The notes: generated by a model not told the origin, from the letters alone. DNA of 13,882 bases from Kaftiobacterium sp035693805 (GCA_035693805.1 DASSGA010000258.1:1-13882), one strand, 5' to 3'; shown: positions 6,942 through 13,882, counted from the stretch's first letter. Translations and numbers: made by a program.

Positions 6942-7973
6942 GTGCCTGACTTTCCCTACATCAACGCGAGGGTGCGCGCGATGCGCAGCCGCCTGCTGGA
7001 TCCAGGCCGGATCGAGGAACTGCTGGTGCTGCCGACGCTGGAGGCATTCGTCCAGGCGCTGAACAACACGCCGTATGGCCACGACCTGCAGGAGGCCCTG
7101 GCCCGCTTCCCGGCCCTGCCGGCGGTGGACGTCGCGCTGGCGCGCAACTTCTACCACACGACGACGAAGATCCTCTCCTTCGCCGACGGCACCCCACGGG
7201 CGCTCATCGAGGTCGTCTTGATGCGCTGGGACCTCTCGAACCTGCGCCTCATCCTGCGGGGGAAGCACGGCGGGACCGCGCAGGAGGACATCGCGGCGAA
7301 CCTCATCCCCGCCGGCAGCCTGAACGAGGCGGCGCTGCGCGAGCTCGCCTCCCAGCCCGACATCCCGGCCGTGGTCGGCGCGTTCAGCGGTCTGGAGCAT
7401 CCCTTCGCCGTGCCGCTGTCCGAAGGGCTGCGCGAGTACCTCGAGACGAAGGACCTCTTCGCCCTCGAGCTGCGCCTGGAGCGATTCTACGCCGAGCACG
7501 GCCTGCGCGCCGCCCGCGGGGGCGGCCACAGCCAGCAGGTCGTGCGTTCGCTGCTGCAGGCCGAGCTCGACGCCACGAACGCCAAGACCGCGTTCAAGCT
7601 GCAGCGCGCGGCGGACCTCTCCCCCGAGGCGAAGGCGCGGTTCTTCATCCCGGGCGGGCGGATCGTCAGCGAAGACCTGTTCCTGCTGCTCGCCGACCGC
7701 GAGACGGCGGAGCAGGGGATGAAGGGGCTCCGTGTGCAGGGCTTTCCGGTGAAGTCGGTGAGCGACGACCTCACGGCCTTCGAGCGCGACCTCGACCTGG
7801 CGATGGCGCGCGCCCAGACCGGACTCTACCTGGGGGATCCGCTCGGCATCGACATCGTCGTCGCGTATCTGGCGCTCAAGTACAATGAGGTGAAGAACCT
7901 GCGGCTGATCGCCCGCAGCAAGCAGCTCGGCATTTCGCGCGACCGGGTGCGCCGCGAGATGGTGGTGGTGTAG
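6942..7973 (+). CDS. atpC: V/A-type ATPase subunit C (rotor-to-ring connector, d-subunit homologue)
   Basis: 343 residues, within the usual range for subunit C. It is a soluble, mostly helical funnel-shaped protein that sits on the K ring and receives the D/F shaft. Family features are the N-terminal FPYINARVRAMRSRLLD, FYHTTTKILSFAD, LRLILRGKHGG near the middle, and the C-terminal DPLGIDIVVAYLALKYNEVKNLRLIARSK. The start is the GTG immediately after the subunit E stop (TAG-GTG), supported by a preceding G-rich stretch; no better in-frame start lies nearby. Family and context agree. Nothing suggests truncation. Confidence 0.94.
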   Translation: MPDFPYINARVRAMRSRLLDPGRIEELLVLPTLEAFVQALNNTPYGHDLQEALARFPALPAVDVALARNFYHTTTKILSFADGTPRALIEVVLMRWDLSNLRLILRGKHGGTAQEDIAANLIPAGSLNEAALRELASQPDIPAVVGAFSGLEHPFAVPLSEGLREYLETKDLFALELRLERFYAEHGLRAARGGGHSQQVVRSLLQAELDATNAKTAFKLQRAADLSPEAKARFFIPGGRIVSEDLFLLLADRETAEQGMKGLRVQGFPVKSVSDDLTAFERDLDLAMARAQTGLYLGDPLGIDIVVAYLALKYNEVKNLRLIARSKQLGISRDRVRREMVVV

Positions 7974-7975
7974 GG

Positions 7976-8296
7976 ATGGCCTACCGCATGGTGGTGATCA
8001 CCGACCCCGAGACCGCGACGGGCTTCCGCCTCGCGGGGGTCGAGGTGCGCGAGGCCGATTCCCCGCAGGCGGCGGTCGAGCACCTGCGGGCGCTCCTCCC
8101 CCTCGACTACGGCCTGGTCGCCGTGAACGAGGACCTCCTGCAGGGGACCGAGGAGGAGCGCGCGCGCCTGCTGCGCGACCGCGACCTGCCCATCGTCGTG
8201 CCGTTTCCCGCCGCGAAGGCGGAGATGGAGACCGGGGAAGCGTACATCGCGCGTCTGGTCAAAGAGCACATCGGATTCTACGTGAAGTTGAGGTAG
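7976..8296 (+). CDS. atpF: V/A-type ATPase central-shaft subunit F
   Basis: A 106-residue soluble protein with the alternating beta/alpha pattern of subunit F. It opens MAYRMVVITDPETATGFRLAGV, closely matching the family's first strand and helix, then PLDYGLVAVNEDLL, a strand LPIVVPFP, and a C-terminal helix with YIARLVKEHIGFYVKL. Subunit F binds subunit D in the rotor shaft and in some systems activates ATP hydrolysis. The ATG follows the subunit C stop by 2 bases. Its own stop overlaps the AGGAGG that serves subunit A. Confidence 0.94.
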   Translation: MAYRMVVITDPETATGFRLAGVEVREADSPQAAVEHLRALLPLDYGLVAVNEDLLQGTEEERARLLRDRDLPIVVPFPAAKAEMETGEAYIARLVKEHIGFYVKLR

Positions 8297-8307
8297 GAGG
8301 ACCGGAC

Positions 8308-10080
8308 ATGGCCATCACGGGTTCGATCATCAAGATCGCCGGTCCCGCGGTCATCGCCAAGTGGATGACCGGGGCGCGGATGTACGACATCGTCCGGGTG
8401 GGCACGGAAGGCCTGCTCGGAGAGATCATCCGCCTGGACGGCGCCACCGCTTTCGTGCAGGTCTACGAGGATACCTCAGGCCTGTATGTCGGGGAACCCG
8501 TGGAGAGCACCGGCAACCCGCTCACCGTGGAGCTGGGGCCGGGGCTGCTCTTCGGCGTTTTCGACGGCATCCTGCGGCCGCTCGAAGCGGTGAAGTCCCT
8601 GAAGGGCGACTTCATTGCCCGGGGCGCCGTGGTACCGGCCCTCGACCGGGAGAAGAAGTGGGCCTTCGAGCCGACCGCAAAAGCCGGAGACAAGGTCGGA
8701 CCCGGCGACGCCATCGGTTGGGTGCAGGAGTTCAACTTCAAGCACCAGATCCTCATCCCGCCATCCGTCCAGGGCGGGGAGGTGGCGGAGATCAAGCGCG
8801 GGGAGTTCACCGTGACAGAGGCGGTGTGCCGCCTGCGCGACGGGACCGAGGTGCAGATGATGCACCGGTGGCCGGTGCGGCAGGCACGGCCGGTGCGGCA
8901 GCGCCTCGAGCCCCGCGAGCCCTTCATCACCGGGCAGCGCGTGCTCGACGTCCTGTTCCCCGTCGCCATGGGCGGCACCGCGGCCATCCCGGGACCGTTC
9001 GGCTCGGGCAAGACGATCACCCAGCAGACGCTGGCGAAGTGGGGCGACGCGGACGTCATCGTCTACGTCGGGTGCGGGGAGCGCGGCAACGAGATGACGC
9101 ACGTCCTCGACGAGTTCCCGGAACTGGAGGACCCGCGTACCGGCCGGCCGCTGATGGAGCGGACGATCATCATCGCCAACACCTCGAACATGCCGGTCGC
9201 CGCACGCGAGGCCTCGGTCTACACCGGCATCACGCTGGCCGAGTACTGGCGCGATCAGGGCCTGAAGGTCGCGGTCATGGCCGACTCCACCAGCCGGTGG
9301 GCGGAGGCGATGCGCGAGATCTCCTCCCGCCTGGAGGAGATGCCGGCGGAGGAGGGTTACCCGTCCTACCTCAGCAGCCGCCTGGCCGCGTTCTACGAGC
9401 GCGCCGCGCGCGTCGTCTGCCTGGGGCACCCCGAGCGACGCGGCTCGATTACCGTGATCGGCGCGGTCTCCCCGCCCGGCGGGGACTTCAGCGAGCCGGT
9501 CACGCAGGCCACGCTGCGCATCACCGGAACGTTCTGGGCGCTCGACGACAAGCTGGCCAGCCGCCGGCACTTCCCGGCGATCAACTGGCTGCGCAGCTAC
9601 AGCCTCTACACGGACCTGTTCAAACCCTGGTATCGGGACAACATGCCGGCCGACTTCGAGGAGCTGCGGGATCGCGCCGGGGCGCTGCTGCAGCGCGAGG
9701 CGGAGCTGCAGGAGATCGTGCAGCTGGTCGGCCCCGACGCCCTGCAGGACGACCAGCGCATGGTCATCGAGGCGGGCAAGATGCTGCGGGAGGACTTCCT
9801 GCAGCAGAACGCCTTCACCGACGACGCGCACAGCCCGCTGCTGCGGTCCTACGGGTTTCTGAAGGCGATCGTCCTTTTCTACGATGAGTCCCTGGTCGCA
9901 TTGAAGCGCGGCATGCTCCTCGACGAGATCCTCAACCTCAAGCAGATCGAGGAGATCGCGCGGATGAAGGACGTACCGAAGGACGACTTCCCCGCGTACC
10001 TGGAGACCTGGCTGCGCCGGCTGCCGGAGGCGTTCGGCGGCAAGGCGGCCGAGCCCGCCGTGGCCGGAGGGGAGGAGTAA
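8308..10080 (+). CDS. atpA: V/A-type ATPase catalytic subunit A
   Basis: 590 residues, typical for subunit A, which binds and hydrolyses or makes ATP at the A/B interfaces. It opens ITGSIIKIAGPAVIAKWM (beta-barrel domain), followed by the A-specific non-homologous region at about 110-190. The P-loop GPFGSGKT lies at residues 229-236 with the phosphate-binding lysine at 235. The catalytic glutamate is E258 in VGCGERGNEMTHV. MADSTSRWAEAMREISSRLEEMPAEEGYPSYL and a C-terminal helical domain follow. The start has AGGAGG at 8295-8300, seven bases upstream. The VYVG/CGERGNEM segment, the site of the yeast VMA1 intein as I recall it, is uninterrupted here. The B gene starts 2 bases after its stop. 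Confidence 0.98.
   Translation: MAITGSIIKIAGPAVIAKWMTGARMYDIVRVGTEGLLGEIIRLDGATAFVQVYEDTSGLYVGEPVESTGNPLTVELGPGLLFGVFDGILRPLEAVKSLKGDFIARGAVVPALDREKKWAFEPTAKAGDKVGPGDAIGWVQEFNFKHQILIPPSVQGGEVAEIKRGEFTVTEAVCRLRDGTEVQMMHRWPVRQARPVRQRLEPREPFITGQRVLDVLFPVAMGGTAAIPGPFGSGKTITQQTLAKWGDADVIVYVGCGERGNEMTHVLDEFPELEDPRTGRPLMERTIIIANTSNMPVAAREASVYTGITLAEYWRDQGLKVAVMADSTSRWAEAMREISSRLEEMPAEEGYPSYLSSRLAAFYERAARVVCLGHPERRGSITVIGAVSPPGGDFSEPVTQATLRITGTFWALDDKLASRRHFPAINWLRSYSLYTDLFKPWYRDNMPADFEELRDRAGALLQREAELQEIVQLVGPDALQDDQRMVIEAGKMLREDFLQQNAFTDDAHSPLLRSYGFLKAIVLFYDESLVALKRGMLLDEILNLKQIEEIARMKDVPKDDFPAYLETWLRRLPEAFGGKAAEPAVAGGEE
10066..10077 (+). promoter_or_regulatory. Purine-rich ribosome binding site of the B subunit gene
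   Basis: GGAGGGGAGGAG contains two possible GGAGG cores at the very end of the A gene; the second (10071-10075) ends seven bases before the ATG at 10083. With K and A, this is one of the three strong sites in the operon, fitting the multi-copy subunits. Confidence 0.6.
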
Positions 10081-10082
10081 CG

Positions 10083-13058
10083 ATGGAGCTCACCACGAAG
10101 CGCTACCAATCGATCTCCTACATCTCGGGACCGCTGCTGTTCGTCGAGGGTGCGCAGGACCTCTCCTACGGCGCCATCGTGAACATCCACCTGCCCGACG
10201 ACACCGTGCGCGGCGGTCAGGTCATCGAGGTCTCCGAGCAGAAGGCGGTCATCCAGGTCTTCGAGGAGACGACGGGGCTCGACCTCGCCCGGACCAGCAT
10301 CAGCCTGCGCGAGGACGTGGCGCGGCTGGGCCTCTCCCGGGAGATCATCGGCCGGCGGTTCGACGGGCTGGGCGCCCCGATCGACGGGCTGCCCCCGATC
10401 ATCCCCGAGAAGCGGCTGCCGATCATCGGCGCGCCGATCAACCCCGTCGCCCGCCAGCGGCCCCAGGAGTTCATCCAGACCGGCATCTCCGCGATCGACG
10501 GCCTGAACACGCTGGTGCGCGGGCAGAAGCTGCCGATCTTCAGCGGGGCGGGCCTCCCGCACAACGAGATCGCCGCCCAGATCGCCCGCCAGGCCAAGGT
10601 GCCCGGCGGGACGGAAGAGTTCTCGGTCGTCTTCGCCGCGATGGGCATCACGCAGCGCGAGGCGGCGTTCTTCATCGACCAGTTCGAGTCCACCGGCGCG
10701 CTCGCGCGCAGCGTGGTCTTCCTCAACCTGGCCGACGACCCCGCCATCGAGCGCCTCATCACGCCGCGCGTGGCGCTCACCGCGGCCGAGTACCTGGCGT
10801 TCGAGCTCGACATGCAGGTCCTCGTCATCCTCACGGACATGACGAATTACTGCTTGCTGCCGGAGACCGAAGTGATGTTCGAGGATGGCACGGTGGTGCA
10901 GATTGGCGCTGTCGTCGACGCGATCGTTTCGGGCGTGCGGTCGCAGAGCGATCTCCCCGCCGCATTGTCCTGGGACGGGGGCGCGGCGGTGCCGGCTCGG
11001 ATCGGGGGCGTGCAGAGACTGCGCTACCGCGGCAGGATGCTGAAGATCCACACCGCCAGTGGCGCCGAGTTCTCGGCAACGCCCGATCACAAGGTCCTGG
11101 TGGACACACGTCAGGGGCCGCAGATGATACCGGCCGGGCAGCTGCGATCGGGGCAAGCGATCTATGCGGCAAAGAGGCTCCCGGTGACAGGATCGAGTCC
11201 CTCGCTGCTCGATCTGCTCCGCGGTTTCGAAGGATTTGTGCACCTGCGGGATCAGAGCCTGGAGGAGCGGCTCAAGGAGAAGCATGGAACGCTACGGTCC
11301 GCCGCGGAGAAGCTGGGGTTGGACTACAGGCGGGTCAGCGATGCCGCGGGGAAGCGCCGCTTCTCGGTAGGTGAACTGCGGCGGATCGGCGACGACTTGG
11401 GGCTCGATGCGAATCAGCTGTCCGCCCTTGCAGAGAGTGTCAGCGGAGGGAAGCGGGGGAGCGTTCGTATCGGGGCCGGCTGGGACGTGCGAAAGCTGCT
11501 CTATGCGTTCGGCCTGATCGCATCGGATGGGACCGTCCTGGAGAACCACGACCAGCACAGCTACTTCGTCATGTTCTCGAACACGGAAGCCGCATTGCTG
11601 ACCGCCTTCAGTCACACCGTGAACGAGCTGTTCCCGCAGCTCCCGATTCAGTGCCATCAGAACCAGGATGGCGTCACGATGCTGCGGATCAACAGCCTGC
11701 CGCTGGTCAAGATGGCGAAAGCGCTGGGAGTCGACGGCGACTTCACACCGGTGATGCGACTCACCGGCGAGCTTGTTGCTGCCTTCTTGCGTGGTTACTT
11801 CGACGGCGATGGGTCAGTCAGCGTGGAGAAGGGCCGGCTCTTCTACACGACGGGTCGATTAGTGCGCGCGAAGCGCCTTCAGCAGCTCCTGCGCCGGCTC
11901 GGCCTCGTGGGAGTGCTCCACGAGCGAACGACCAACGATCGCGTCGTCTACGACGTCGTTGTCCAGGGTGCAGACCAGGTCCGGGAGTTCCAGCGTCTGG
12001 TCGGCGCGACCCACCCGGGCAAGGCTGCCGGGCTCCTGCAACTTGCGGCGCGGCAGGGTTATGGCACGAGATACGAGCGCAGCCCCGAGGCCGCCGGCGA
12101 ACTCCTGAGGGCAGCCAGGGCCGAAGCCGATGTGACCCTGGCCGCAGTGGGAGCGACCAGCGCGGTCTCACAGGTGGAGTCGGGAGCGCGGAGGACATCG
12201 GTGGCGATGATGCGGCGCTACGGCACCGCGATTCGGACTGCCGGGGGCTCGGGTCGGGCCCTCGACGCACTGGAGGCTTCCCTGGGTGGAGACTACATCC
12301 TCGATCAGATTCGTTCGATCGAGACGTTCGAGTACGACGGCTTCGTGTACGATTTCACCGTCGAAGGCACGCACAAGTTCCTGGTTGAAAGCGGGCTCGT
12401 CGTCTCGAACTGTGAAGCGCTGCGCGAGATCGGCGCGGCGCGCGAAGAGATCCCCGGCCGGCGCGGCTACCCGGGCTACATGTACACCGACCTGGCCACG
12501 ATCTACGAGCGGGCGGGCCGCATCCACGGCCGGAAGGGCTCCATCACCCAGCTGCCCATCCTGACGATGCCGGACGACGACATCACGCACCCCATCGCCG
12601 ACCTCACCGGCTACATCACGGAAGGCCAGATCATCCTCAGCCGCGAGCTGCACCGCGTCGGCATCTACCCGCCGATCACGCCGCTGCGCAGCCTGAGCCG
12701 CCTCATGAACGACGGCATCGGCAAGGGCCGGACGCGGGAGGACCACGGCGGGCTGCGCGACCAGCTGTACTCCTGTTACGCGAACGGTGTGGACCTGCGC
12801 CGGCTGGTGGCGATCATCGGCGAGGAGGCGCTCACCGACCGCGACCGCCTCTACCTGAAGTTCTCGGAGGACTTCGAGAAGCAATTCCTCAACCAGGGAC
12901 AGACCGACCGGATGATCGAGGAGACCCTGGGCCTCGCCTGGAAGCTGCTGTCGGTCTTCCCGAAGGGCGAACTCAAGCGCGTGAAGCAGGACCACATCGA
13001 CCGGTACTACTTCGGTGAATTGATGGAAGAGACGTGGAAGGAGAAGACGCGGGTTTAA
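10083..13058 (+). CDS. atpB: V/A-type ATPase non-catalytic subunit B, precursor interrupted by an intein
   Basis: The 991-codon frame encodes a B subunit in two extein pieces, residues 1-256 and 777-991, which joined give 471 residues, the usual length. The N-extein has the barrel domain and IFSGAGLPHNEIAAQIARQ, the degenerate nucleotide-site region in place of a true P-loop. It stops at VILTDMTNY. The C-extein resumes CEALREIGAAREEIPGRRG, then YMYTDLATIYERAGRI, ILTMPDDDITHPIADLTGYI and LRSLSRLMNDGIGKGRTRED. Arg873 of the precursor (about 353 after splicing) corresponds to the arginine that reaches the catalytic site of A. B alternates with A in the A3B3 head, so splicing is needed for assembly. 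There are no frameshifts or stops in the intein or exteins. Subunit D follows after 7 bases. Confidence 0.98.
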   Translation: MELTTKRYQSISYISGPLLFVEGAQDLSYGAIVNIHLPDDTVRGGQVIEVSEQKAVIQVFEETTGLDLARTSISLREDVARLGLSREIIGRRFDGLGAPIDGLPPIIPEKRLPIIGAPINPVARQRPQEFIQTGISAIDGLNTLVRGQKLPIFSGAGLPHNEIAAQIARQAKVPGGTEEFSVVFAAMGITQREAAFFIDQFESTGALARSVVFLNLADDPAIERLITPRVALTAAEYLAFELDMQVLVILTDMTNYCLLPETEVMFEDGTVVQIGAVVDAIVSGVRSQSDLPAALSWDGGAAVPARIGGVQRLRYRGRMLKIHTASGAEFSATPDHKVLVDTRQGPQMIPAGQLRSGQAIYAAKRLPVTGSSPSLLDLLRGFEGFVHLRDQSLEERLKEKHGTLRSAAEKLGLDYRRVSDAAGKRRFSVGELRRIGDDLGLDANQLSALAESVSGGKRGSVRIGAGWDVRKLLYAFGLIASDGTVLENHDQHSYFVMFSNTEAALLTAFSHTVNELFPQLPIQCHQNQDGVTMLRINSLPLVKMAKALGVDGDFTPVMRLTGELVAAFLRGYFDGDGSVSVEKGRLFYTTGRLVRAKRLQQLLRRLGLVGVLHERTTNDRVVYDVVVQGADQVREFQRLVGATHPGKAAGLLQLAARQGYGTRYERSPEAAGELLRAARAEADVTLAAVGATSAVSQVESGARRTSVAMMRRYGTAIRTAGGSGRALDALEASLGGDYILDQIRSIETFEYDGFVYDFTVEGTHKFLVESGLVVSNCEALREIGAAREEIPGRRGYPGYMYTDLATIYERAGRIHGRKGSITQLPILTMPDDDITHPIADLTGYITEGQIILSRELHRVGIYPPITPLRSLSRLMNDGIGKGRTREDHGGLRDQLYSCYANGVDLRRLVAIIGEEALTDRDRLYLKFSEDFEKQFLNQGQTDRMIEETLGLAWKLLSVFPKGELKRVKQDHIDRYYFGELMEETWKEKTRV
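11289..11420 (+). other. XRE-like helix-turn-helix segment 1 within the intein
   Basis: Intein residues 147-190. LRSAAEKLGLDYRRVSDAAG, then KRRFSVGELRRIGDDLGLD, follows the pattern of XRE/Cro-type domains: a helix ending in AAxxLG, a turn, a recognition helix with RR, a G-K-R-R element, then a closing helix L-R-R-I-x-x-x-L-G. It lies between the N-terminal splicing region and the first LAGLIDADG motif, where it could add DNA-binding surface for target recognition. The assignment is by pattern, without a structure or profile search. Confidence 0.6.
12084..12248 (+). other. XRE-like helix-turn-helix segment 2 within the intein
   Basis: Intein residues 412-466. AGELLRAARAEADVTLAAVG, then the SAVSQVESGARRTS segment, then VAMMRRYGTAI, resembles XRE domains (L-L-R-x-A-R-x-E...T-L-A...S-x-V-E-S-G-x-R-x-x-S). 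The S-Q-V-E-S-G-A-R-R core is the most telling part. It lies after the endonuclease core and before splicing block F, mirroring segment 1. The assignment is by pattern only. Confidence 0.55.
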
Positions 13059-13065
13059 CCTCGCC

Positions 13066-13704
13066 ATGCCGGAGACCGTCAGCCCGACCAGGATGAACCT
13101 GCTGCAGCGGAAGCAGCAGGCGCGGATCGCGGGCCAGGGTGTCGACCTCCTGAAGCGGAAGCGCGACGCCCTGGTCGCAGATTTCTTCAACATCGTCCGC
13201 CAGTCGCTGGCCGCGCGCGAGCGGCTGACGAAGGCCGCCGGGGAGGCCTACATCCTGCTCGCCCTGGCCAAGGCCTGGGAAGGGCGCGAGTCGCTCGAGG
13301 CGGCGGCGATGGCCGACCGGCGTGAGGTGCTCGTGGACATCGAGGTGCGCAACGTCTGGGGGACCAAGATCCCCGAGGTCACGGTGAAAGAGGTGCGCCG
13401 CACCCTGATGGGACGCGGGCACAACCCGGCCACGACCAGCGCCCGCACCGTGGAGAGCGCGGCGAACTTCGAGGAGGTCGTGGCGGCCATCCTCGAGGTC
13501 GCGGCCACCGAGATCCGCTTACGGAAGATCGGGGAGGAGATCAAGAAGACCACGCGCCGGGTCAACGCCCTCGAGCAGGTCGTCATCCCGCGACTGCGCG
13601 GGGAGATCCGCTTCATCACGGCCGTGCTCGAGCAGCGCGCCCGCGAAGACGTCTTCCGCCTGAAGCGCATCAAGCAGAAGCTGGAAGCCCGCGAGCGAGC
13701 CTGA
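13066..13704 (+). CDS. atpD: V/A-type ATPase central-shaft subunit D
   Basis: 212 residues, normal length for subunit D. The N-terminal signature VSPTRMNLLQRKQQARIAGQ is followed by GVDLLKRKRDALVADFF and begins a long coiled-coil helix. The second long helix near the C-terminus carries RLRKIGEEIKKTTRRVNALE and continues to VVIPRLRGEIRFI and EDVFRLKRIKQKLEARE. These two helices pair into the shaft that turns inside the A3B3 head, with subunit F bound. The middle part (EVRNVWGTKIPEV) is the usual short beta region. The ATG is 7 bases after the B stop with a weak ribosome binding site. It is the last gene of the operon; the terminator-like hairpin about 107 bases downstream fits this. Confidence 0.96.
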   Translation: MPETVSPTRMNLLQRKQQARIAGQGVDLLKRKRDALVADFFNIVRQSLAARERLTKAAGEAYILLALAKAWEGRESLEAAAMADRREVLVDIEVRNVWGTKIPEVTVKEVRRTLMGRGHNPATTSARTVESAANFEEVVAAILEVAATEIRLRKIGEEIKKTTRRVNALEQVVIPRLRGEIRFITAVLEQRAREDVFRLKRIKQKLEARERA

Positions 13705-13717
13705 CCCCAAAGGGGGA

Positions 13718-13740
13718 GGGCTTCCCACCGGCGAAAGCCC
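13718..13740 (+). other. Small hairpin just after atpD
   Basis: GGGCTT (13718-13723) and AAGCCC (13735-13740) can pair across an 11-base loop, with flanking G's and C's that might extend the stem. No T-run follows, so it does not look like an intrinsic terminator; it could be a 3' end structure. Low confidence that it has a role. Confidence 0.35.
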
Positions 13741-13810
13741 CCAGAGGTCCATCTCCATCCACCTCGCGTCGTTCAGGCACGTTGTGGACCGGAGGAGGGG
13801 AGGGATTCAG

Positions 13811-13845
13811 GAGCCGTTTGCAGACGCAGACGGCTTATGTGTTTT
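13811..13845 (+). terminator. Intrinsic terminator-like hairpin after the ATPase operon
   Basis: GCCGTTTGC (13813-13821) pairs with GCAGACGGC (13826-13834) around the loop AGAC, with one internal T-G wobble. An A-T and a G-T pair extend the base to 13811-13836. The sequence after it, TTATGTGTTTT (13835-13845), is T-rich in an otherwise GC-rich region. It lies between atpD and the next gene, as expected for the operon end, although it is only 18 bases before the next ribosome binding site's start codon and could instead act as a leader structure for that gene. Confidence 0.6.
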
Positions 13846-13863
13846 CTCGAGGAGGTGGGGACC

Positions 13864-13882
13864 GTGAAGATGCAGGAGATTG
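13864..13882 (+). CDS. First codons of an unidentified gene, cut by the window edge
   Basis: GTG at 13864 is preceded by AGGAGGT at 13850-13856 with a 7-base spacing, an excellent ribosome binding site, and opens a frame reading M-K-M-Q-E-I before the sequence ends. An ATG two codons later (13870) is the alternative start but would lie 13 bases from the site. Six residues are not enough to name a product. Confidence 0.5.

Larger units (their letters stand above)
10851..12410 (+). mobile_element. Intein with LAGLIDADG homing endonuclease inside atpB
   Basis: 520 residues, inserted in frame between Tyr256 and the Cys of CEALRE. Residue numbers below count within the intein. Block A is CLLPETEVMFEDG, with nucleophile Cys1. 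Block B is GAEFSATPDHKVLV, with TxxH at 77-80. Endonuclease motifs are LLYAFGLIASDG at 216-227 (Asp226) and AFLRGYFDGDG at 311-321 (Asp320). Block F is VYDFTVEGTHKFLV at 499-512. The end is ESGLVVSN with Asn520, followed by +1 Cys. Both catalytic acids are present and the frame is intact, so splicing and homing may both be functional; that is inference. XRE-like helix-turn-helix segments lie at about 147-190 and 412-466. The penultimate residue is Ser. GC is lower than in the extein: 34 of 60 bases at 11521-11580 against 42 of 60 at 10381-10440. Leu TTA and Ile ATA codons also occur here. Confidence 0.97.

Noticed and set aside
11651..12388. A 245-codon plus-strand open frame in another frame inside the intein
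   Set aside because: It overlaps the endonuclease and splicing blocks, has an Arg/Gly/Pro-rich product and no start signal; it is a frame shadow.

Overview
The window is a dense, one-directional (+ strand), GC-rich bacterial stretch made of two bioenergetic operons. It opens inside the 3' end of nuoL and continues through nuoM and nuoN, the proton-pumping antiporter-like membrane subunits of respiratory complex I (1-3474). A 120-base gap with a promoter-like sequence and a very strong hairpin follows. Next comes a complete nine-gene V/A-type ATPase operon in the order G/H, I, K(L), E, C, F, A, B, D (3595-13704), the order I recall for Thermus. A 159-base gap with a terminator-like hairpin leads to the first codons of another gene at the right edge.

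The outstanding feature is a 520-codon intein (10851-12410) inside the gene for the non-catalytic B subunit. It sits between Tyr256 and a Cys in the conserved TDMTNY/CEALRE segment. It has recognisable splicing blocks A, B, F and G, two LAGLIDADG homing-endonuclease motifs, and two stretches that look like XRE-type helix-turn-helix modules, one on each side of the endonuclease core. Its penultimate residue is Ser instead of the usual His. Base and codon use differ from the surrounding extein. The paralogous A gene next door is uninterrupted, including at its VYVG/CGERGNE segment, which as I recall is where the yeast VMA1 intein sits.

How the genes work together: complex I pumps ions while passing electrons from NADH to quinone. 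The V/A-ATPase (A3B3 head, D/F rotor, C connector, K ring, I stator, E/G peripheral stalks) uses that gradient to make ATP, or hydrolyses ATP to pump. The clearest Shine-Dalgarno sequences precede K, A and B, the subunits needed in several copies. The B precursor must splice to give a working head, so the intein lies on an obligatory step of assembly.

Organism: a bacterium with high GC content, complex I and a Thermus-like V/A-ATPase in place of an F-type operon here. The Deinococcus-Thermus group or an uncultured high-GC lineage with such an ATPase would fit; the phylum cannot be fixed from this window. There are no tRNA, rRNA, CRISPR or transposase signals, and no gene-free stretch longer than 300 bases.
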